From positions 28,924 to 92,923 of the IMG/VR virus record IMGVR_UViG_3300031236_000003: 64,000 nucleotides of DNA; one strand, 5' to 3'. Origin of the DNA: a virus. Positions 50,445 to 59,529 of the stretch are shown piece by piece. The notes under the pieces were generated by a model. The model was not told the origin of the DNA and ran no database searches. It was given only the letters and a program-made list of their open reading frames with translations. Position numbers and translations under genes: made by a program. Position 1 is the first letter of the stretch, and each line of letters begins with the position of its first letter.

Positions 50445-50771
50445 ATGTCACAGACAATCACCATTGAAGCAGGACAGACACTCACCATAACAACGCCTGT
50501 CCAAGTCGATTCCACCGGAACCCCACTGCCCGCTCCCGACCCAACCTACGGATCGGCGACCATCGCATTCGATTCCACGTTCTTCACTCAGGAAGGCGCT
50601 CCGATCAGCGGAGAGTTCCTCCTGAAGAGCACTGGACTGGCTGGGACAACTGAGGTTACGACCTCGGAAACGTCTTCGGACACGACCAAGCCTGTCATTA
50701 CCGATGTCATCACCGTCACTGTCACTGAACCGGCTGCGGCTGGTTTGGAATCCACTCTCAGCGCAGCTTAA
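50445..50771 (+). CDS. Small beta-rich structural protein
   Basis: 108 residues with AAGGAGAAAAC before the ATG. Thr/Ser/Val-rich strands (QTITIEAGQTLTITTPVQVD) with an Ala/Glu-rich end. It lacks a signal peptide. Probably a virion decoration or chaperone of the neighbouring spike genes; not recognised. Confidence 0.5.
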   Translation: MSQTITIEAGQTLTITTPVQVDSTGTPLPAPDPTYGSATIAFDSTFFTQEGAPISGEFLLKSTGLAGTTEVTTSETSSDTTKPVITDVITVTVTEPAAAGLESTLSAA

Positions 50772-50776
50772 CCTCA

Positions 50777-50795
50777 TGGGGGCAGCAATGCCCCC
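50777..50795 (+). other. Hairpin upstream of glycoside hydrolase gene
   Basis: GGGGGCA-GCAA-TGCCCCC: a perfect stem between the end of the previous gene and the ATG at 50808. There is no T-tract. It may control translation of the hydrolase or separate the two messages. Confidence 0.45.
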
Positions 50796-50807
50796 ATTCA
50801 GGACACC

Positions 50808-53800
50808 ATGAAACTCCGTAATATCGCTCTACTCTTGATGTTCGCGCCCTTGTGGTGTTCGGCGCAGACGGCCACCGTAACTCTGGATGACGCCGTGACG
50901 GTACAGGCCGCGCCCGCCAAGCCGGGAATCAATATTTCCACGCTGAATTTCTTCGACACCGGAAACTCCATCCTCAAGAACTTCGTGGGGAATAATAGCT
51001 GGTCGTTCAACCAGATCGGATCGCGGCAGATAAAGACTTTGACTGCCGCCGGCACGTCAACTGTTTTCACCGATCCCGATATTTTCAATCAGCCATTTCA
51101 AAATTACTGGGCGGGTGGAACGATTTTCGTGGAAGTCTCGCAGTCTGGCGGAGCCGAGTTAAACTGCACGTCCGCAATTGCATCGAATCTGGGCCAGACG
51201 CAAATCATTTCCGGCTCCATATCTGGATCGGTTGCGACCTTCGTCACGGATATCGCGTCGGGCTTTACTCCAGGGCAACAGTTCTACGTTAAAAATTCCT
51301 CAAACTCCTCGTACAACCAGTTTGGCAACGGTACCGTAACCTCGGTCTCCGGCACTACAACTATTGTCACCTACACCGGTACCCTACCCACGGGAACGAC
51401 TACGGGAGGGTATGTTGGGCAGATTGGCGACAATACGTTTACCCTGTCTACGCCGTGCGCCGCTCCGCTTACGACAGGTGATGTCATTGTCATCACGCAA
51501 CCGGCTAGGCCGGTTCCCGCTGCGCAGTGGGCTGCTAATTTCGGCGGAGTTTGGGCATATCCAACAGGATTAAGCTCAGACACAACCGACCTCTGCGCTA
51601 CCTGCGGAGACCAGGCTCTGGACATGAACGGCCTGAGCACACCCACGTATACCTTCTCCTACTTCGACGCTTCGGATACGAATATCAATCTGTTCACGCT
51701 GCTTAGTAGCGGAAGCTACAATTTCAGTTTTGACGCTAAGTTGGTGTCTGGATCGACCACCGGACTCAATGCCAAGATTGTGCGCGGCACAGACTCCGGA
51801 CCGGGTGTAAATTGCAGTTTCACCCCAACTATGACCACCGGTGTTTGGGCGCACTACTCTGCCACATGCACACCTGCGGAGATTGGCATTGTACAGAATA
51901 TCTCCACTTGCAAGCCGGGGGGACCATTTACCGGATGTACCGTACCAAACACCGAAGTGACGGTGACGGTTGAGGCGAATGGATCGGAAGTTTACTTCGA
52001 CAACCTCAACTTCTCCAGCGCCGCTGACACCAACCCAACGCAGTTCTCGCAGACATTCATCACCGCGCTACAAAGCTTGCACCCTGGCACGCTCAGGATG
52101 TGGAGCAACCAAAATGCGCAAACTATAGAAAACTGGACCAGACCGACTTCATCTCAGGACTTGTACGGAACGGCTGGCGACTGGGGCGCGATTAACGGGT
52201 CTGCCGATGTGGTGCCCTCGCTCGAAGACTTTTTGCAACTAAACCAGATGGTCGGCTCCAATCCCTACATCGAGGTTCCGGTTACATTCTCGCCCACGGA
52301 AATGTCTCAGATGATCGACTTTCTCTGCGGAGGATCAGGCACGACCTATGGAGCGAGGCGCATTGCGTTGGGGCAGACTACGCCGTGGTGTCAAGTCTTC
52401 TCGCATATCTACCTAACGGTGTGCAACGAATGTTGGAATGGTAACTTCGCGAACCAGAACTTGCCGCTTCGCGGCGGCGAGCCTTCCGGTGCCGATGAGT
52501 ATTACGATTATGGAAAGGTCAACGGCTTGCTCATTGCGGCGGCGCGAGCCACTGGCAGCTACTCTACCGTAATTCAGTTCGGATTCGATGTCCAAACTGC
52601 CGTGACTGCCAACGCAACAAGCATTGGGTTCGCGCATCCAGACTTTCTTGAAATGGAAGGATACTGGATGAACAACATGAACCAGTGGACGAATACATGC
52701 GGACTGACCACTCCTCCAGCGACTTTGGAGTCATGCACATGGCTACCGGGATTTGCCGAGCTGTACACCGTGGCGCATGGGCCTGCACTGGATATCTCTA
52801 CGCACACCGGAGACCCTACGAACTTCTTTGGCTCCGATCAGACCTACCTCGGGCTGAACATTTGCGGACCGTCGGGAACGGCGGCGTGTCAAGTCTCCGT
52901 CTACGAGGAGGGTCCAGGAACGCTTGGGAGTAACGATGGTGTAGAGTCGCCGCAAGCCTATCTCGATCAGCTCAACGCTGGCGCTGGACAGGCGGCTTAT
53001 ACCGTTATCTCTCTCGCAGAGAAAATGAAGCAGTACAACATCGTGCAGAACTTCTTCGCGGCCACCGGCTACAACAATGGCGGAAACAACGGAAACACCT
53101 TCAAGGGATGGGGATGCTTCGTAGATATTGGCGGAGCCACTGGTAACCTGCGGCCCGAGTGTAATGGCCTGATGATGCTCAATGCTGCGATGATTGGACC
53201 CCTGGCACAGAGCACAATTACGGGCACAGGAACGACGATCTCGACTCCGTACCTCGACTATGCCGGCGTCGGCCCCGGAACAGGTTCAGGCGAGAACAAG
53301 GGAGTATCCATCGTCCCGGCGCTGCCGCTGAACTATAGCTACCTCTTCACCAATGGAAGCCAGCGTTCCCTGCTGCTCGTATCTGGAGACACCACTAATA
53401 CATGGACAATGAACCTCGCGGGCACTAACGTTCCGACAGGCTCAGTCGCCTTGCAGGACTTCAACCCGTCTACCTGCGCTTCTCCTCCTGCGGGATGGGG
53501 GCAACTTGATTGCATGAACGAGACGTACACTGGTGGAGGCAGCACATTTGAGACAGCCTCTACGGTAGCTAAGGTCGCATCCACCATTGCGGCACCTGGC
53601 AGCGTGACGCTCACGCCGGGAGAGATGAAGCTCTTGACGTGGAATGTAAGCGGGACACCGACTGCGGCGACACCAACATTCGCGCCTCCCGCAGGGACGT
53701 ACACCAGTGCTCAATCCGTGGCTATCACCGCGTCTACCGGATCAGTAATTTGCGTGAGCACCACCACCACTCCAGCTACAAACGGAACGACCGGATGCAC

Positions 53801-54518
53801 AACCGGGACGCTCTACACCGGCCCTATAACGGTCTCCGCGAGCGAAACTATCAATGCCGTGGCGGGCGGGACCGGATTCTTGGATAGCGCCGTTGGATCG
53901 GCAACCTACACCATAACGGCTCCGGCGCTACCTGCCACCCCAACTTTCTCTCCAGCGGCCGGTTCATTTTCGAGTCCTCAGACCGTCAGCATGGTCACGA
54001 CTACTCTGGGATGCAATAGCCATGTCGTGTGGAACCTTACCGGAGCGACCGTCGGCGGGAATCTGACCGGGACAACCGCTGGCAATACGGTATCAGTGCC
54101 TTCCTCGGAAACTGTTTACGCCCAGGTTCAGGGTTGCCCGTCGTTTGCCAACTCGCTCATCGGTAGCGCAGCATACACGATAAGCACGTTGCTCGCGGCG
54201 CCAAGTTTATCGCCGCCGGCAGGCACGTATTCCGGGGCCCAATCTGTAACGATTTCCGATTCGGCTGGCGCCACGATATGCTACGGATTAGGGACGGTGC
54301 CGATAGCGCCAACCCCAGGCATTTGCGGTCCGGGCAGCACAACGTACACCGGTCCTATTATGGTCAGCATGACGCAGGTGATTCGGGCGTTGGCTACCCA
54401 GGCGGGGCACGTCAATTCGGTAGTTACGACGGCGGCGTACACTATCAACAGTACTTCGATTTTGACCATTTTCCTCGACGGGAAACTGGTTTTCTCTGGG
54501 GCCGTCCAGACTCCATAG
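50808..54518 (+). CDS. Secreted-type glycoside hydrolase with three C-terminal CHB_HEX-type repeats
   Basis: 1,236 residues with a signal peptide (MKLRNIALLLMFAPLWCSAQ). Residues about 400-930 form a TIM-barrel-like region with the clan-A arrangement: Asn-Glu541 in VCNECWN as general acid and Glu700 or Glu701 in VYEEGPG as nucleophile. Three repeats of the chitobiase/beta-hexosaminidase C-terminal type begin near 957, 1045 and 1132 (PPAGTYTSAQSV, PAAGSFSSPQTV, PPAGTYSGAQSV). It likely attacks host or capsular polysaccharide as a depolymerase. Family number cannot be decided by eye. Confidence 0.7.
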   Translation: MKLRNIALLLMFAPLWCSAQTATVTLDDAVTVQAAPAKPGINISTLNFFDTGNSILKNFVGNNSWSFNQIGSRQIKTLTAAGTSTVFTDPDIFNQPFQNYWAGGTIFVEVSQSGGAELNCTSAIASNLGQTQIISGSISGSVATFVTDIASGFTPGQQFYVKNSSNSSYNQFGNGTVTSVSGTTTIVTYTGTLPTGTTTGGYVGQIGDNTFTLSTPCAAPLTTGDVIVITQPARPVPAAQWAANFGGVWAYPTGLSSDTTDLCATCGDQALDMNGLSTPTYTFSYFDASDTNINLFTLLSSGSYNFSFDAKLVSGSTTGLNAKIVRGTDSGPGVNCSFTPTMTTGVWAHYSATCTPAEIGIVQNISTCKPGGPFTGCTVPNTEVTVTVEANGSEVYFDNLNFSSAADTNPTQFSQTFITALQSLHPGTLRMWSNQNAQTIENWTRPTSSQDLYGTAGDWGAINGSADVVPSLEDFLQLNQMVGSNPYIEVPVTFSPTEMSQMIDFLCGGSGTTYGARRIALGQTTPWCQVFSHIYLTVCNECWNGNFANQNLPLRGGEPSGADEYYDYGKVNGLLIAAARATGSYSTVIQFGFDVQTAVTANATSIGFAHPDFLEMEGYWMNNMNQWTNTCGLTTPPATLESCTWLPGFAELYTVAHGPALDISTHTGDPTNFFGSDQTYLGLNICGPSGTAACQVSVYEEGPGTLGSNDGVESPQAYLDQLNAGAGQAAYTVISLAEKMKQYNIVQNFFAATGYNNGGNNGNTFKGWGCFVDIGGATGNLRPECNGLMMLNAAMIGPLAQSTITGTGTTISTPYLDYAGVGPGTGSGENKGVSIVPALPLNYSYLFTNGSQRSLLLVSGDTTNTWTMNLAGTNVPTGSVALQDFNPSTCASPPAGWGQLDCMNETYTGGGSTFETASTVAKVASTIAAPGSVTLTPGEMKLLTWNVSGTPTAATPTFAPPAGTYTSAQSVAITASTGSVICVSTTTTPATNGTTGCTTGTLYTGPITVSASETINAVAGGTGFLDSAVGSATYTITAPALPATPTFSPAAGSFSSPQTVSMVTTTLGCNSHVVWNLTGATVGGNLTGTTAGNTVSVPSSETVYAQVQGCPSFANSLIGSAAYTISTLLAAPSLSPPAGTYSGAQSVTISDSAGATICYGLGTVPIAPTPGICGPGSTTYTGPIMVSMTQVIRALATQAGHVNSVVTTAAYTINSTSILTIFLDGKLVFSGAVQTP

Positions 54519-54595
54519 AATTTGTGCGAGGGGACTGACGACTTTAGACAGATTGTTGGTTTTATGTTCTCAATTGACTAGCCGAGGTTCCAAAA

Positions 54596-55078
54596 GTGGA
54601 GCGTGATGAGATAGAGAGGTATGTCGTGGAACAGATAGCAATCCACACTCGAACCTTTTCCGCTGAATTGAACGACGTGAAAACCAGACTGCGGAGCCTG
54701 TATCGCAATGGCGATACGAACGGTGGGCCCGGCTTTCTGGATAAGCGCGTTGAGGCAGAAGACAAGCGTTATGAGTTGCTTATACGTAATCAGGAAAATA
54801 CTCACGCCGACGTGCAAACCATTTTGCTCAGGCAGGCCAAGGAAGACGGAAGGCAGGTCGGCAGGGCGGGACTATCGGAGGAGCAGTCCAAAACTCTCGC
54901 CAATCGTATCGGCGTCCTCACGGTGCTGATTGCGTTTCTAGCCCTGGTTGTCGGCCTATTTGCTCTGATCGAGGGGAAAAAGACGGCTGAAGTCATCTGG
55001 CCGCGCGTTTTTCATTCTCAATTTCCGGAAATCGCAGTAGAATCGCAGCAGCAAGCAGGTTCAGACGGAGCGCACTAG
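54596..55078 (+). CDS. Coiled-coil single-pass membrane protein
   Basis: 160 residues from GTG with CCGAGG upstream. The charged helical N-terminal part (residues about 1-95) is followed by one strong transmembrane segment (GVLTVLIAFLALVVGLFALI, about 106-125) and a short tail. It opens the cluster of small membrane proteins that may form the lysis module. Confidence 0.6.
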   Translation: MERDEIERYVVEQIAIHTRTFSAELNDVKTRLRSLYRNGDTNGGPGFLDKRVEAEDKRYELLIRNQENTHADVQTILLRQAKEDGRQVGRAGLSEEQSKTLANRIGVLTVLIAFLALVVGLFALIEGKKTAEVIWPRVFHSQFPEIAVESQQQAGSDGAH

Positions 55079-55081
55079 ACC

Positions 55082-55282
55082 ATGCCTACCGACACCACCC
55101 CGCCCGCACCATCGTTGCCCGGTACAGGCGCACCGCCGCATGTTCCCAATCCTGCGCCCAGCCCGATCCCTCCACCGAATCCCACGCCGGCGGTGAACCG
55201 TCATCTCTACGCGGACGACTATCCCGATCCGACCGACAAGCAGATCGCGGATTTCCAGAAGAGCGGCGGGATGCCGCTATGA
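55082..55282 (+). CDS. Proline-rich small protein
   Basis: 66 residues. Almost half Pro in the first 35 positions, then HLYADDYPDPTDKQIADFQK. ATGA coupled to the holin-like gene. Disordered and of unknown function. Confidence 0.5.
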   Translation: MPTDTTPPAPSLPGTGAPPHVPNPAPSPIPPPNPTPAVNRHLYADDYPDPTDKQIADFQKSGGMPL

Positions 55283-55485
55283 CCGATGTGGTGGCAGTCG
55301 CGCTTATCGCGGCGGTTCCGGCAACATTGGGCGCGATTGTGGGGATGATCAACAAGACGAAGCTCGGCCAAGTGTCTAATCAGATCGACGGGAGGCTGAC
55401 TGAGTTGCTCGATATAACCCGCAAGGCTTCCCACGCAGAGGGCATGAAGGACGAAAAGGGCGAGCAGGCGGAAAGGAACAAATGA
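55279..55485 (+). CDS. Holin-like small membrane protein
   Basis: 68 residues, ATGA start. One transmembrane segment (VAVALIAAVPATLGAIVGMI) followed by a charged amphipathic tail (GRLTELLDITRKASHAEG). This is the shape of many class-III-like holins or phage accessory membrane proteins. No endolysin is visible beside it, so the function is inferred. Confidence 0.45.
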   Translation: MTDVVAVALIAAVPATLGAIVGMINKTKLGQVSNQIDGRLTELLDITRKASHAEGMKDEKGEQAERNK

Positions 55486-55583
55486 AGCGATTTCTTATCA
55501 TCCTAGCCTTCGCACTATGCTTCCTGGCGGCGTGCTGGGATATCAACTACATGGCGCATGACCAGACTGTGAGTGTGCGATGA
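55482..55583 (+). CDS. Tiny lipoprotein
   Basis: 33 residues between ATGA junctions. A short hydrophobic helix ends in LAAC, a lipobox with Cys18, then a 15-residue tail. It resembles small outer-spanin-type (Rz1-like) lipoproteins in size and position but lacks their Pro-rich tail. Confidence 0.5.
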   Translation: MKRFLIILAFALCFLAACWDINYMAHDQTVSVR

Positions 55584-55846
55584 ACAGTTTCAGACAGTGG
55601 CTTCGCGGCCTGATTTCGGTAGCAATATCCTCGGCCGCTAGCGGCGTTGCCCTGGTTGTCGCCGATCCGCAGTCCTTTAATCTCCAGCATGGACTACCGA
55701 AGTTGGCTGAGGTGTGCGCGGTCTTGGCGATGGTCCACGTTGCGCTATACCTGCAAAAGTCCCCAATCTGGGGAGACCCGTCCGTCCAAGTCAACGCGCC
55801 GTCCGCCGATACCGTGAACGTCACGACCACCAATCCTCCAAAATAG
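55580..55846 (+). CDS. Holin-like two-span membrane protein
   Basis: 88 residues, ATGA start. Hydrophobic spans at about 8-28 and 42-60, separated by a loop with PQSFNLQHG. This loop and the shape are common to small phage membrane proteins next to lysis genes. Probably a holin or its regulator. Confidence 0.5.
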   Translation: MNSFRQWLRGLISVAISSAASGVALVVADPQSFNLQHGLPKLAEVCAVLAMVHVALYLQKSPIWGDPSVQVNAPSADTVNVTTTNPPK

Positions 55847-55855
55847 GGGTGATCC

Positions 55856-56029
55856 ATGCCCTACGTCTCGCAGAAGCAAAGAGCGTTCTTCCACACGAAA
55901 ACCGGCCGGCGAAAGCTCGGCGCCAAGAGGATCAAACAATGGGACAGGGAAAGCAAAGGACAGAAGCATTTGCCGCTCCGGGCGAAGCATCGCAAGAAGG
56001 CCAGCCGGATTTCGTACCGCAGCCGGTAG
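55856..56029 (+). CDS. Small basic phage protein
   Basis: 57 residues with TAGGGGTGATCC before the ATG. MPYVSQKQRAFFHTKTGR, then KRIKQWDRESKGQKHLP is a frequent pattern of small phage proteins. It overlaps the next gene by 91 bases in another frame. Function unknown. Confidence 0.55.
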   Translation: MPYVSQKQRAFFHTKTGRRKLGAKRIKQWDRESKGQKHLPLRAKHRKKASRISYRSR

Positions 56030-56415
56030 AGGAATTCGTTGCCAACGTCGACACTATGACCGTGGCCGGCGTCACCCTCGGCGCGTTGATCGAGAAGGCG
56101 CAGAGTGAGATCGAGGAGTTGACCTCGCAGGTTGGAGTGCTCGCCGCGGATAATGCAGCCAAGGCGAAGACGATCGCCGATTTGAACACCGATCTAGCCG
56201 TGGCGCGGCTTGTGGCGAAGGATGCCAAAACCGTGGCTAGTGCTATGCCCGCGGGGATTCAGCGGACGCCTGATGGTGGGCTGAGGCTGATGATTCGGCT
56301 GGACGTAGATGAGGCTACGCCGCTTCTGAGCTGGGCGGATTCGGCTGGAGAAGATCCGGCAGAGTATATTGCGAAGACGCTCAAGGACGCGCTGGTGGCG
56401 GTTACTTGCAGTTAG
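55939..56415 (+). CDS. Coiled-coil hypothetical protein
   Basis: 158 residues; ATG at 55939 follows AAGAGGATCAAACA. Residues about 40-105 form a coiled coil (LIEKAQSEIEELTSQVGVLA). The C-terminal part is a small alpha/beta domain ending with a helix. Unrecognised. Confidence 0.55.
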   Translation: MGQGKQRTEAFAAPGEASQEGQPDFVPQPVEEFVANVDTMTVAGVTLGALIEKAQSEIEELTSQVGVLAADNAAKAKTIADLNTDLAVARLVAKDAKTVASAMPAGIQRTPDGGLRLMIRLDVDEATPLLSWADSAGEDPAEYIAKTLKDALVAVTCS

Positions 56416-56423
56416 GGGGATGA

Positions 56424-56762
56424 ATGCCGACTAACTCGTGGCAGATCGGGGCCCTATATCCACCCGGAGGCCTACATGGGATAAAATGGTCCCAGCCTGG
56501 AGGCGTGGGTACACAGGTGTTCCCGCAGCAGCAGACAGGTGTGGATTATTTCTCTGTGCGACCGTTCAGCGAACTCAGCGGAGTCTGGTCTAGCCCATGC
56601 GGGCACTTCAGCAATACCCCATGGATACAGCAAGAGTATGATTACACCACCGAAAACTCGGTGGCCTTGATTTGCTGTCCGCTCTGCGGAATCGTCGTCT
56701 ACACTATCGAGCCGTTTGATCTTGCCCTCAACCCGGTAGCCAACCCACAGTTGCCCCTTTGA
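56424..56762 (+). CDS. Hypothetical protein with zinc-type cysteines
   Basis: 112 residues with TTAGGGGGATGA before the ATG. A Cys-His cluster near residues 58-60 and CCPLCG near 84-89 suggest a zinc site. Trp/Pro/Gly-rich N-terminal half. The last rightward gene; its end overlaps the leftward HNH gene by 64 bases. Confidence 0.5.
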   Translation: MPTNSWQIGALYPPGGLHGIKWSQPGGVGTQVFPQQQTGVDYFSVRPFSELSGVWSSPCGHFSNTPWIQQEYDYTTENSVALICCPLCGIVVYTIEPFDLALNPVANPQLPL

Positions 56763-57400
56763 TTGGTTCTGCGATAGGGAAGCTCGCTAGCAGGTACGGA
56801 TCCGACCCATCTCTCGCCATAGCATATACGCTTAACATAACGCTCAGACGTTCCAAAGAGAGTAGCGATATTCTTGTACATCGCGCCACTCTTGCGCAAT
56901 GCAATCATCCGCACAACATCGTCTTGGTCGAATTGCGTAGAGTCGCCTCGGTGCACATTCTCGGCCGGCGTCACTATTTCTAAATGGTCTGGGTTGACGC
57001 ACGGATGCACGCGGCACAGATGGTCTAAATGCATATTCGAGGGGACTGTGATTTTCCGAAAATGCTCGAAGTACACATGGGTTGCTCGCCGATGTTTATC
57101 TGGAGTGGAGAGGCGACCGTACCCACCTTTATCTACGCATTTAAGCCACACCCAGCATTGGGTCAGATAGCCGCAGTCGCGCCGTTCAAAATCTGGAGAT
57201 GGATTCTGGGATTGATGCCCGTGGATGAACCGTATCGGCTTCCCTTTTGTCCAATTGCGGCTGGCTAGAGTCTTGACAGCAAGCGGCGCGTTTTCGCCAC
57301 ATCCGCACTGGCATAAACCAGGGCTAAAAATTGGAATTCGTATACAGTCGGAGTAAGCTACAAGGAGCGGCGATCCGCCAGGGGCAAACTGGTCAGCCAT
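56699..57400 (-). CDS. HNH homing-type endonuclease
   Basis: 233 residues; the ATG at 57400 follows GGAGG, so codons back to 57445 are excluded. A QCGCG motif (possible zinc site) precedes the core HLDHLCRVHPCVNPDHLEIV, an HNH_3-type site, and a helix-turn-helix-like C-terminal part. A TATAAT on the minus strand (57444-57449) lies 43 bases upstream and may give it a separate promoter. It is the terminal gene of the leftward cluster. Confidence 0.75.
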   Translation of the reverse strand: MADQFAPGGSPLLVAYSDCIRIPIFSPGLCQCGCGENAPLAVKTLASRNWTKGKPIRFIHGHQSQNPSPDFERRDCGYLTQCWVWLKCVDKGGYGRLSTPDKHRRATHVYFEHFRKITVPSNMHLDHLCRVHPCVNPDHLEIVTPAENVHRGDSTQFDQDDVVRMIALRKSGAMYKNIATLFGTSERYVKRICYGERWVGSVPASELPYRRTNQRGNCGLATGLRARSNGSIV

Positions 57401-57499
57401 AGACACCTCCAAGTGTCTGACGGCAGGGTCGCCGTCTACTGGCATTATACGCCGATCTAGCCTATCTATGACTGCTTCAATATTGGGTGCAATAGATGC

Positions 57500-58312
57500 T
57501 CACGGCTTCACCTCCGGTTCCTGAGTGGGGGATGTTTGCTGTGCCCTACACTTATCTCTGAACTCATTTTCCATGCGTAACCTACCCTTAGATGCGCATG
57601 AACACTCGGGACCGTGAAATATCATGTATTCTGGGCAGTCGCACGGGGAACCGGGAATAACCACCATGTCCAATTTTCGCGATAGTTGGATGATACGTTC
57701 TATATCTTCCTCTGTCGCAGGCGCTTTCAGCCGCTCATTCTGAGCGCGGAGCGCGTCTATCCACCCACCAGGTCCGTTGGCCTTGAGCCAACCAGAGTTT
57801 GTTTCGCGGAGCGCGGCAATTTCAGCAAGTTGCTTATCTACGTCCGCTGGCAGTCCGGCGATGTGGATAGCATCCGTACGACTCATGGCTATGGTGCCCC
57901 GCAGGATGTTGGAGTGGACCGCAGCGGGGTCCGACAATGCAGACTTCAGCGCGGCGAGTTCGTTGCGCCGTTCAATCAGTTCGCGGGCTATGTTAGAAAC
58001 CGCGCCACCGCATAGAATCCCGGTGGATTCGATCTCTTGGTTAGAGAGGTAATCTCGGCCCGGTCTGTAATCTTCAGGCAGTGGTACGTTATCGGATAAT
58101 TTTTCTTTCGCTTCGGCGAGTTGGTTGAGGGCTTGCTGGAGTTGGCGTTCGCGGCAGGAAGTGATTGCGTACCCATCGCGCGCAGCCATCTGGATAGGAG
58201 TCAGGAAATGAACCTTCGTAACTTCCAAGAGTAAAGCAATTAGTCGGTCTGCCTGTTGAAATTCTTCTTCCGTTACATCCAGCGGCGGCAGCGGTACGTT
58301 GTTATCGGGCAT
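57500..58312 (-). CDS. Coiled-coil hypothetical protein with Cys cluster
   Basis: 270 residues. Two helical, charged regions (about 60-80 and 110-200) surround less ordered segments. The C-terminus carries CDCPEYMIFHGPECSCASK, a probable zinc site. It overlaps the upstream gene by 11 bases. Function unknown. Confidence 0.55.
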   Translation of the reverse strand: MPDNNVPLPPLDVTEEEFQQADRLIALLLEVTKVHFLTPIQMAARDGYAITSCRERQLQQALNQLAEAKEKLSDNVPLPEDYRPGRDYLSNQEIESTGILCGGAVSNIARELIERRNELAALKSALSDPAAVHSNILRGTIAMSRTDAIHIAGLPADVDKQLAEIAALRETNSGWLKANGPGGWIDALRAQNERLKAPATEEDIERIIQLSRKLDMVVIPGSPCDCPEYMIFHGPECSCASKGRLRMENEFRDKCRAQQTSPTQEPEVKP

Positions 58313-58550
58313 TGGGTTGTCCTTTCATCCTCCTGATTACGCCACGAAGGTCGGCAGGTTGGCGCTGAGATTTGCGATACTTTTCTGCGTAAGAGTCACG
58401 GTCGCGTTTGTAGTAGTCAGCATCCGTCTTCCAGCGTTCGCGGCGCTTGATAGCCTCATCTCGCTGGCGTATTATCTTGGCCACGGCAGCAATTTCCCCA
58501 GCCAACTCCAATGCACGCGCTACCCGGTTGAGTGATTCTTCTAGACTCAT
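58302..58550 (-). CDS. Helical basic small protein
   Basis: 82 residues; ATG at 58550 overlaps the previous stop as ATGA, excluding in-frame codons to 58601. Charged helical sequence (RERWKTDADYYKRDRDSYA). Unrecognised. Confidence 0.5.
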   Translation of the reverse strand: MSLEESLNRVARALELAGEIAAVAKIIRQRDEAIKRRERWKTDADYYKRDRDSYAEKYRKSQRQPADLRGVIRRMKGQPNAR

Positions 58551-58801
58551 GGCTCGACCACCTGCCAATCGCGGTGTGAGAACGTCCACATGCTTTCCCA
58601 TCCAAGTTCGCCATCGTCGTTAACTTTTCTCGCCAGCACCGCCGTATACCCAATGGCAGTGATGACAATCTGAGTTGGGCCATAGCCCTCATCGCCGATC
58701 AGTGTGGTTCCAACCGTCCACCCCTTAAGTCGCGCCACGTCGGCGGCGTGCCCGTGGTTTTCTGGTGGTACGGGCGGTACCTTGTGTCTCTTGGTGCTCA
58801 T
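58547..58801 (-). CDS. Hypothetical protein
   Basis: 84 residues, ATGA coupled at both ends (ATG at 58801). A basic Pro-rich N-terminus and a beta-rich body (TTLIGDEGYGPTQIVITAIG). Unrecognised. Confidence 0.5.
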   Translation of the reverse strand: MSTKRHKVPPVPPENHGHAADVARLKGWTVGTTLIGDEGYGPTQIVITAIGYTAVLARKVNDDGELGWESMWTFSHRDWQVVEP

Positions 58802-59379
58802 GGCTTCTCCTGTGCTGGTGGGTTGTCGCGACGAAAATGAGTGTAGCCGCGCGCTATTACATGCGGTGTAGGGTCCGAATTGTACCAGACAGACGAGCCA
58901 AATTTTGAATCCCCAGGTGCATGTAGATACCATGCACCGACCCTGCTACCGCGCTCCCACTTCGTCTCCGGCGTGAGCTTCTGCCAACCCAGCGCAATAA
59001 CCTGCTCCTTGAGCGCAAGTTCTCGTTCGGTGCTCAGTTCTCCGATCTTTTGGTAGTGCTCTATCTGCTCCTTGAGCGCCGTCATCGTTTCACGCTGCGC
59101 TTGGAGTTGCCTATTCAATTCTTCCGGCCAATAGGTTTCCAGCTTCGTTATTTTCTCGCACAACTCTGCCGATGATTGATTGAATGGCTCATCGTCGCCA
59201 TCGAACTTCACTCCAATCTCAGCTAGTTCCTTTTTCCACGCTTGGAGTTCCGCTGCGTGGTGGGATTGGAGAACTTCAACTGCCTCCCACCTGACCCACG
59301 GCCCATGCTTATCAGGGTACATGCTGCGTGGTGGTTCTTTGGGGTCGTGCGGGTTATCGGGGTTGTAGCGGTCAATCAT
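58798..59379 (-). CDS. Coiled-coil hypothetical protein
   Basis: 193 residues. Residues about 30-130 form a charged coiled coil (LQAWKKELAEIGVKF, KEQIEHYQKIGELSTEREL). A C-terminal globular part is rich in Trp, Tyr and His. No family recognised. The start overlaps the end of the small membrane gene at 59372. Confidence 0.55.
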   Translation of the reverse strand: MIDRYNPDNPHDPKEPPRSMYPDKHGPWVRWEAVEVLQSHHAAELQAWKKELAEIGVKFDGDDEPFNQSSAELCEKITKLETYWPEELNRQLQAQRETMTALKEQIEHYQKIGELSTERELALKEQVIALGWQKLTPETKWERGSRVGAWYLHAPGDSKFGSSVWYNSDPTPHVIARGYTHFRRDNPPAQEKP

Positions 59380-59512
59380 GGGTGCATGCTTTCTGGGTGG
59401 CTATATTTTCAATAGCGGTGGCGATGCGCTCCAGAGTTTGGTTCATATAGAACATGCCCAAATAGACACAAACGCCAACTACCAATGCTGTTACTACTGC
59501 AACCATTTCCAC
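59372..59512 (-). CDS. Tiny single-pass membrane protein
   Basis: 46 residues from GTG with AGGAGGA upstream. One transmembrane segment (VAVVTALVVGVCVYLGMFYM) and a charged tail. An ATG nine bases earlier gives only an eight-codon frame. Unrecognised. Confidence 0.4.
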   Translation of the reverse strand: MEMVAVVTALVVGVCVYLGMFYMNQTLERIATAIENIATQKACTHD

Positions 59513-59529
59513 TTTTCCATTCCTCCTGT

